Assembly (NCBI GenBank): GCA_943914555.1
Contig: CALUCM010000025.1
Location: forward strand, 1 to 16,659
Direction: 5' to 3'
Origin: an uncultured Francisella sp.
GTDB lineage: Bacteria > Pseudomonadota > Gammaproteobacteria > Burkholderiales > Neisseriaceae
DNA: 16,659 nt
Below, piece by piece: positions 14,792-16,659 of the stretch. Made by a program: the position numbers and the translations under genes. The notes under the pieces were generated by a model that saw nothing but the letters and a program-made list of their open reading frames with translations, was not told where the DNA came from and made no database searches. Positions within the stretch are counted from its first letter, which is position 1. Every line of letters begins with the position of its first letter.

Positions 14792-15880
14792 TTAGATATC
14801 TAAGACGATATCACTTTTAGCAAGTTCCACACATACTCTGAAAGAAAGATTCTCTTTAGAATCGATTTCTGAATTTAAAGTACTTTTTGTTTGACCACTC
14901 ACTTTATGACATGTGCAGGTGTTACAGATTCCTATACGACAGCCATAGGCGCATGCAATGTTATTTTCTAAAAGTGCACTTAAAATAGGCTGTCCTTTAC
15001 GCACGGTGATTACTTTATTTTGTTTTAATAAGGTGATTGTGTATTCACTACCATCTTCATTCTCTTCTTCATCCTGTGGAGAATAAGTAGGGGGACTAAA
15101 TGCTTCAGATGAAAAAGATTTAACTTTATCCTCTAGAAGCTTTTTAGCGGCGTTAGTAAAGTCAGAAGTTCCACATGCTATTAAATAAGTGTTATCTAAT
15201 TTACCAAGACGTTTTACAAAGTCTTCTGTAATTCTTCCTTCTTTTTCATAGGGTTTCTCAGCACCTTCTTGAGTAAGATGTAAATAAAACTGAAAGTTAG
15301 GAAATTGTTCCTGCCAAGAGAGTAGTTTTTTTATAAAACAAGCCTCTGCTCTATTTTTACACCAATAGTCTAACCGGATTGGCTGTTTGAGATTGATGTT
15401 TTCTGTTAGTAAGCTAATAAATGGAGTAATACCGCTTCCTCCGGCAATCAGCTGTACAGGTTTTTTAGGCATAGGCCAAGTAAAATTACCATAAGTTTTT
15501 CCAAAATGTACTACTCCATCGATAGGCAAGGCATGAATTAGATGTTCACTGACATTGCCGTTTCTTACTTTTTTAACAGTAATACCTAAAATACGATTTT
15601 TTTTATCCACGTGAGTAGGACTATAAGTCCTCGCTAAGCAGCGTCCATTTACTTCTACTATAGTATCTATGTGTTGGCCAGCTTGAGGCAGCTGCGTGCG
15701 TCTATTAACCTTGAAATAGAGGGTAAACGTTCCTTTAGCCTCTTGCTTTTTTCTTATAAGCTTCCCAAGTTTTTTTTCAACTGACCATACTGGGTTAAAT
15801 TTGCTAAGCCAAAAATCAAGCATCTCGTTGGGAAGAGTGCTTTCTCGGTAACTTTTAAGGTGTGGTGTTTTACTAGGCAT
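14792..15880 (-). CDS. Flavin/[2Fe-2S] ferredoxin reductase, probable electron donor to the desaturase
   Basis: A 362-residue three-part redox protein: an FAD-binding domain with RTYSPT (84-89), an NAD(P)H domain with GGSGITPF (147-154) and a CG motif at 236-237, then a plant-type [2Fe-2S] ferredoxin domain with Cys314, Cys319, Cys322 and Cys350. A very acidic, proline-containing linker (about 262-279) joins the last two. An N-terminal stretch of about 45 residues precedes the FAD domain, as in the reductase partners of DesA3-type desaturases. The expected job is to move electrons from NADPH to the di-iron centre of the desaturase encoded 33 bases downstream. AGGAGG is a perfect ribosome binding site but only 3 bases from the ATG, closer than usual; no better start is visible. 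The promoter probably lies in the long AT-rich region upstream. Confidence 0.9.
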   Translation of the reverse strand: MPSKTPHLKSYRESTLPNEMLDFWLSKFNPVWSVEKKLGKLIRKKQEAKGTFTLYFKVNRRTQLPQAGQHIDTIVEVNGRCLARTYSPTHVDKKNRILGITVKKVRNGNVSEHLIHALPIDGVVHFGKTYGNFTWPMPKKPVQLIAGGSGITPFISLLTENINLKQPIRLDYWCKNRAEACFIKKLLSWQEQFPNFQFYLHLTQEGAEKPYEKEGRITEDFVKRLGKLDNTYLIACGTSDFTNAAKKLLEDKVKSFSSEAFSPPTYSPQDEEENEDGSEYTITLLKQNKVITVRKGQPILSALLENNIACAYGCRIGICNTCTCHKVSGQTKSTLNSEIDSKENLSFRVCVELAKSDIVLDI

Positions 15881-15970
15881 AGTCCTCCTAATCTGTAAAA
15901 AATTTGAGGCAAAAAGTTTTAGTACTGATCACTTAAATTTGATGAGCTAATTACTACTATTATTATTTGA

Positions 15971-16013
15971 GAGATAACTTAAGCAGTTAGCTAAATTATA
16001 AAAGGAGATAACT
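15971..16013. repeat. Direct repeat flanking a minus-strand -10 element
   Basis: GAGATAACT occurs at 15971-15979 and again at 16005-16013, 34 bases apart, on either side of the minus-strand TATAAT at 16000-15995. The first copy is part of a short inverted repeat AACT-TAAGC-AGTT (15976-15988). The placement fits a regulator-binding site for the reductase-desaturase operon, but this is inference. Confidence 0.35.
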
Positions 16014-16059
16014 GCCTCACTCCCGCTAGTTTAATTCTGTTCTGGTTATACTTAATGTT

Positions 16060-16074
16060 GCCTTATAGTAAGGC
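16060..16074. repeat. Perfect palindrome GCCTTA-TAG-TAAGGC
   Basis: Six-base perfect arms around a 3-base centre, about 180 bases before the reductase ATG. No T-run follows on either strand, so a protein-binding operator is more likely than a terminator. Whether it controls the minus-strand operon is unknown. Confidence 0.4.
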
Positions 16075-16420
16075 TAATATAAGACTGCGATTTGGTCAAG
16101 CCCGCTTTAGAATAAATTTAATTTTTGAAAATTTAAAGCTAACTAGCTAAAGGTTTTATTCAAAATTAGTAGATTAGCTTTGAAATACTGATCTTTAGGA
16201 AATGAATTAGAAAAAGGGATTTTCTGGTACCTAGCAAAGATTGTTTGCCAACTAGTTTTACTTATCGCTTAATGCATTGATTTTAAATATTAAAAGTGAT
16301 CAACTAAATAAAATTAGGGGAAAAATGTAAGTTCAGAGACCAGCTATATTTTAGCTACGAATCAAGCTATGTTTCAATACTTACAATGCAACAATCATTT
16401 TTTTAATCAAGAAAAAAATC

Positions 16421-16433
16421 AATTGTGACAATT
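16421..16433. repeat. Perfect palindrome AATTGT-G-ACAATT
   Basis: Six-base perfect arms around one base, overlapping the -35 of a candidate plus-strand promoter (TTGTGA at 16423-16428, TAATAT at 16446-16451). It is placed like an operator, but chance is possible in this AT-rich stretch. Confidence 0.3.
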
Positions 16434-16461
16434 AGAACTGATTTTTAATATCTTAAAAATT

Positions 16462-16505
16462 ATTTATGATAATGAATGATTATTAGGATAATGATATTTA
16501 ATCTC
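16462..16505. promoter_or_regulatory. Fur-box-like cluster
   Basis: The 19 bases at 16487-16505 match the classical Fur consensus (GATAATGATAATCATTATC) at 15 positions, including the first ten in a row. A weaker match (11 of 19, with core ATGATAAT) lies at 16462-16480. Fur is encoded in this window and its recognition helix is of the standard type. No gene in the window begins close by; the nearest, the reductase, starts about 600 bases away, so the target is probably a plus-strand gene past the right edge. The surrounding DNA is AT-rich, which raises the chance of accidental matches. Confidence 0.5.
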
Positions 16506-16659
16506 AAAATGTGTTTTTGATTATTATAGTTCGATGGTGAAGATTTGTTGTAAAAATAAAACACAGTGTATCAACCCAAAAGAAATAATTAGAAATATAG
16601 ATGAGCACAATTTAACATATTGAAATAATTATATGTATATGATTTAATTAACTTTATTT

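Larger units (their letters stand above)
15881..16659. other. AT-rich non-coding region upstream of the reductase-desaturase operon
   Basis: Nearly 780 bases without a convincing gene. It must contain the promoter of the minus-strand operon; a perfect minus-strand TATAAT at 16000-15995 is a candidate, without a good -35. Several short palindromes and repeats listed separately sit here. A plus-strand TTGTGA, 17 bases, TAATAT (16423-16451) could be a promoter pointing to a gene beyond the window. A 31-codon open frame from 16056 lacks a ribosome binding site and is not called. Confidence 0.5.

Noticed and set aside
16056..16151. Plus-strand 31-codon open frame in the right-hand AT-rich region
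   Set aside because: No ribosome binding site, no hydrophobic or known motif, and it begins across a palindrome that is better explained as a control site.
16316..16330. AGGGG followed by ATG and an immediate TAA stop
   Set aside because: It looks like a start-stop element, but a single short occurrence in AT-rich DNA with no downstream gene in the window is not enough to claim a regulatory role.

Overview
The window reads as ordinary chromosomal DNA of an AT-rich gammaproteobacterium. The proteins (LolA, BamE, Fur, RNase PH, YicC, TrmB, DapB, RsgA, PntA/PntB) look gammaproteobacterial. The yicC/rph divergent pair and the bamE/fur divergent pair are both arrangements known in that class. Low GC, a long nitrilase-fused NadE and the mix of housekeeping genes fit a Legionellales-like bacterium, but the genus cannot be fixed from sequence alone. 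No phage, IS element, CRISPR array or rRNA was seen.

Region 1 (1-8372) is a dense housekeeping block. It opens with the last codons of a probable ssb, then nadE and lolA in one direction. After that the strand flips at almost every gene: lolA>, <yicC, rph>, <rnhB, trmB>, <dapB-bamE, fur>, rsgA>. Convergent ends overlap or nearly touch, and divergent pairs share very short 5' regions. Functions are NAD synthesis, lipoprotein traffic and outer-membrane assembly (LolA, BamE), RNA processing and modification (YicC, RNase PH, RNase HII, TrmB), lysine/peptidoglycan precursor synthesis (DapB), iron regulation (Fur) and ribosome maturation (RsgA).

Region 2 (8388-9247) holds three tRNA genes (Asp and Val on the minus strand, Ser on the plus strand with a near-consensus promoter), followed by two overlapping, apparently coupled tiny membrane-protein genes of unknown function.

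Region 3 (9399-15880) is entirely on the minus strand: pntA-pntB (proton-translocating transhydrogenase, which makes NADPH), a secreted GH16 glycoside hydrolase with its own promoter, and a two-gene unit coding for a flavin/[2Fe-2S] reductase and a membrane fatty-acyl desaturase, a redox pair. PntAB could supply NADPH to the pair, but that is inference.

Region 4 (15881-16659) is about 780 bases of very AT-rich DNA without a convincing gene. It carries several palindromes and repeats and a good match to a Fur box near the right edge, suggesting that an iron-regulated gene may start just beyond the window.

I found no clearly new multi-gene system. The most interesting points are the eroded glutaminase half of NadE, the coupled microprotein pair, the desaturase/reductase operon with its repeat-rich upstream region, and the Fur-box cluster.
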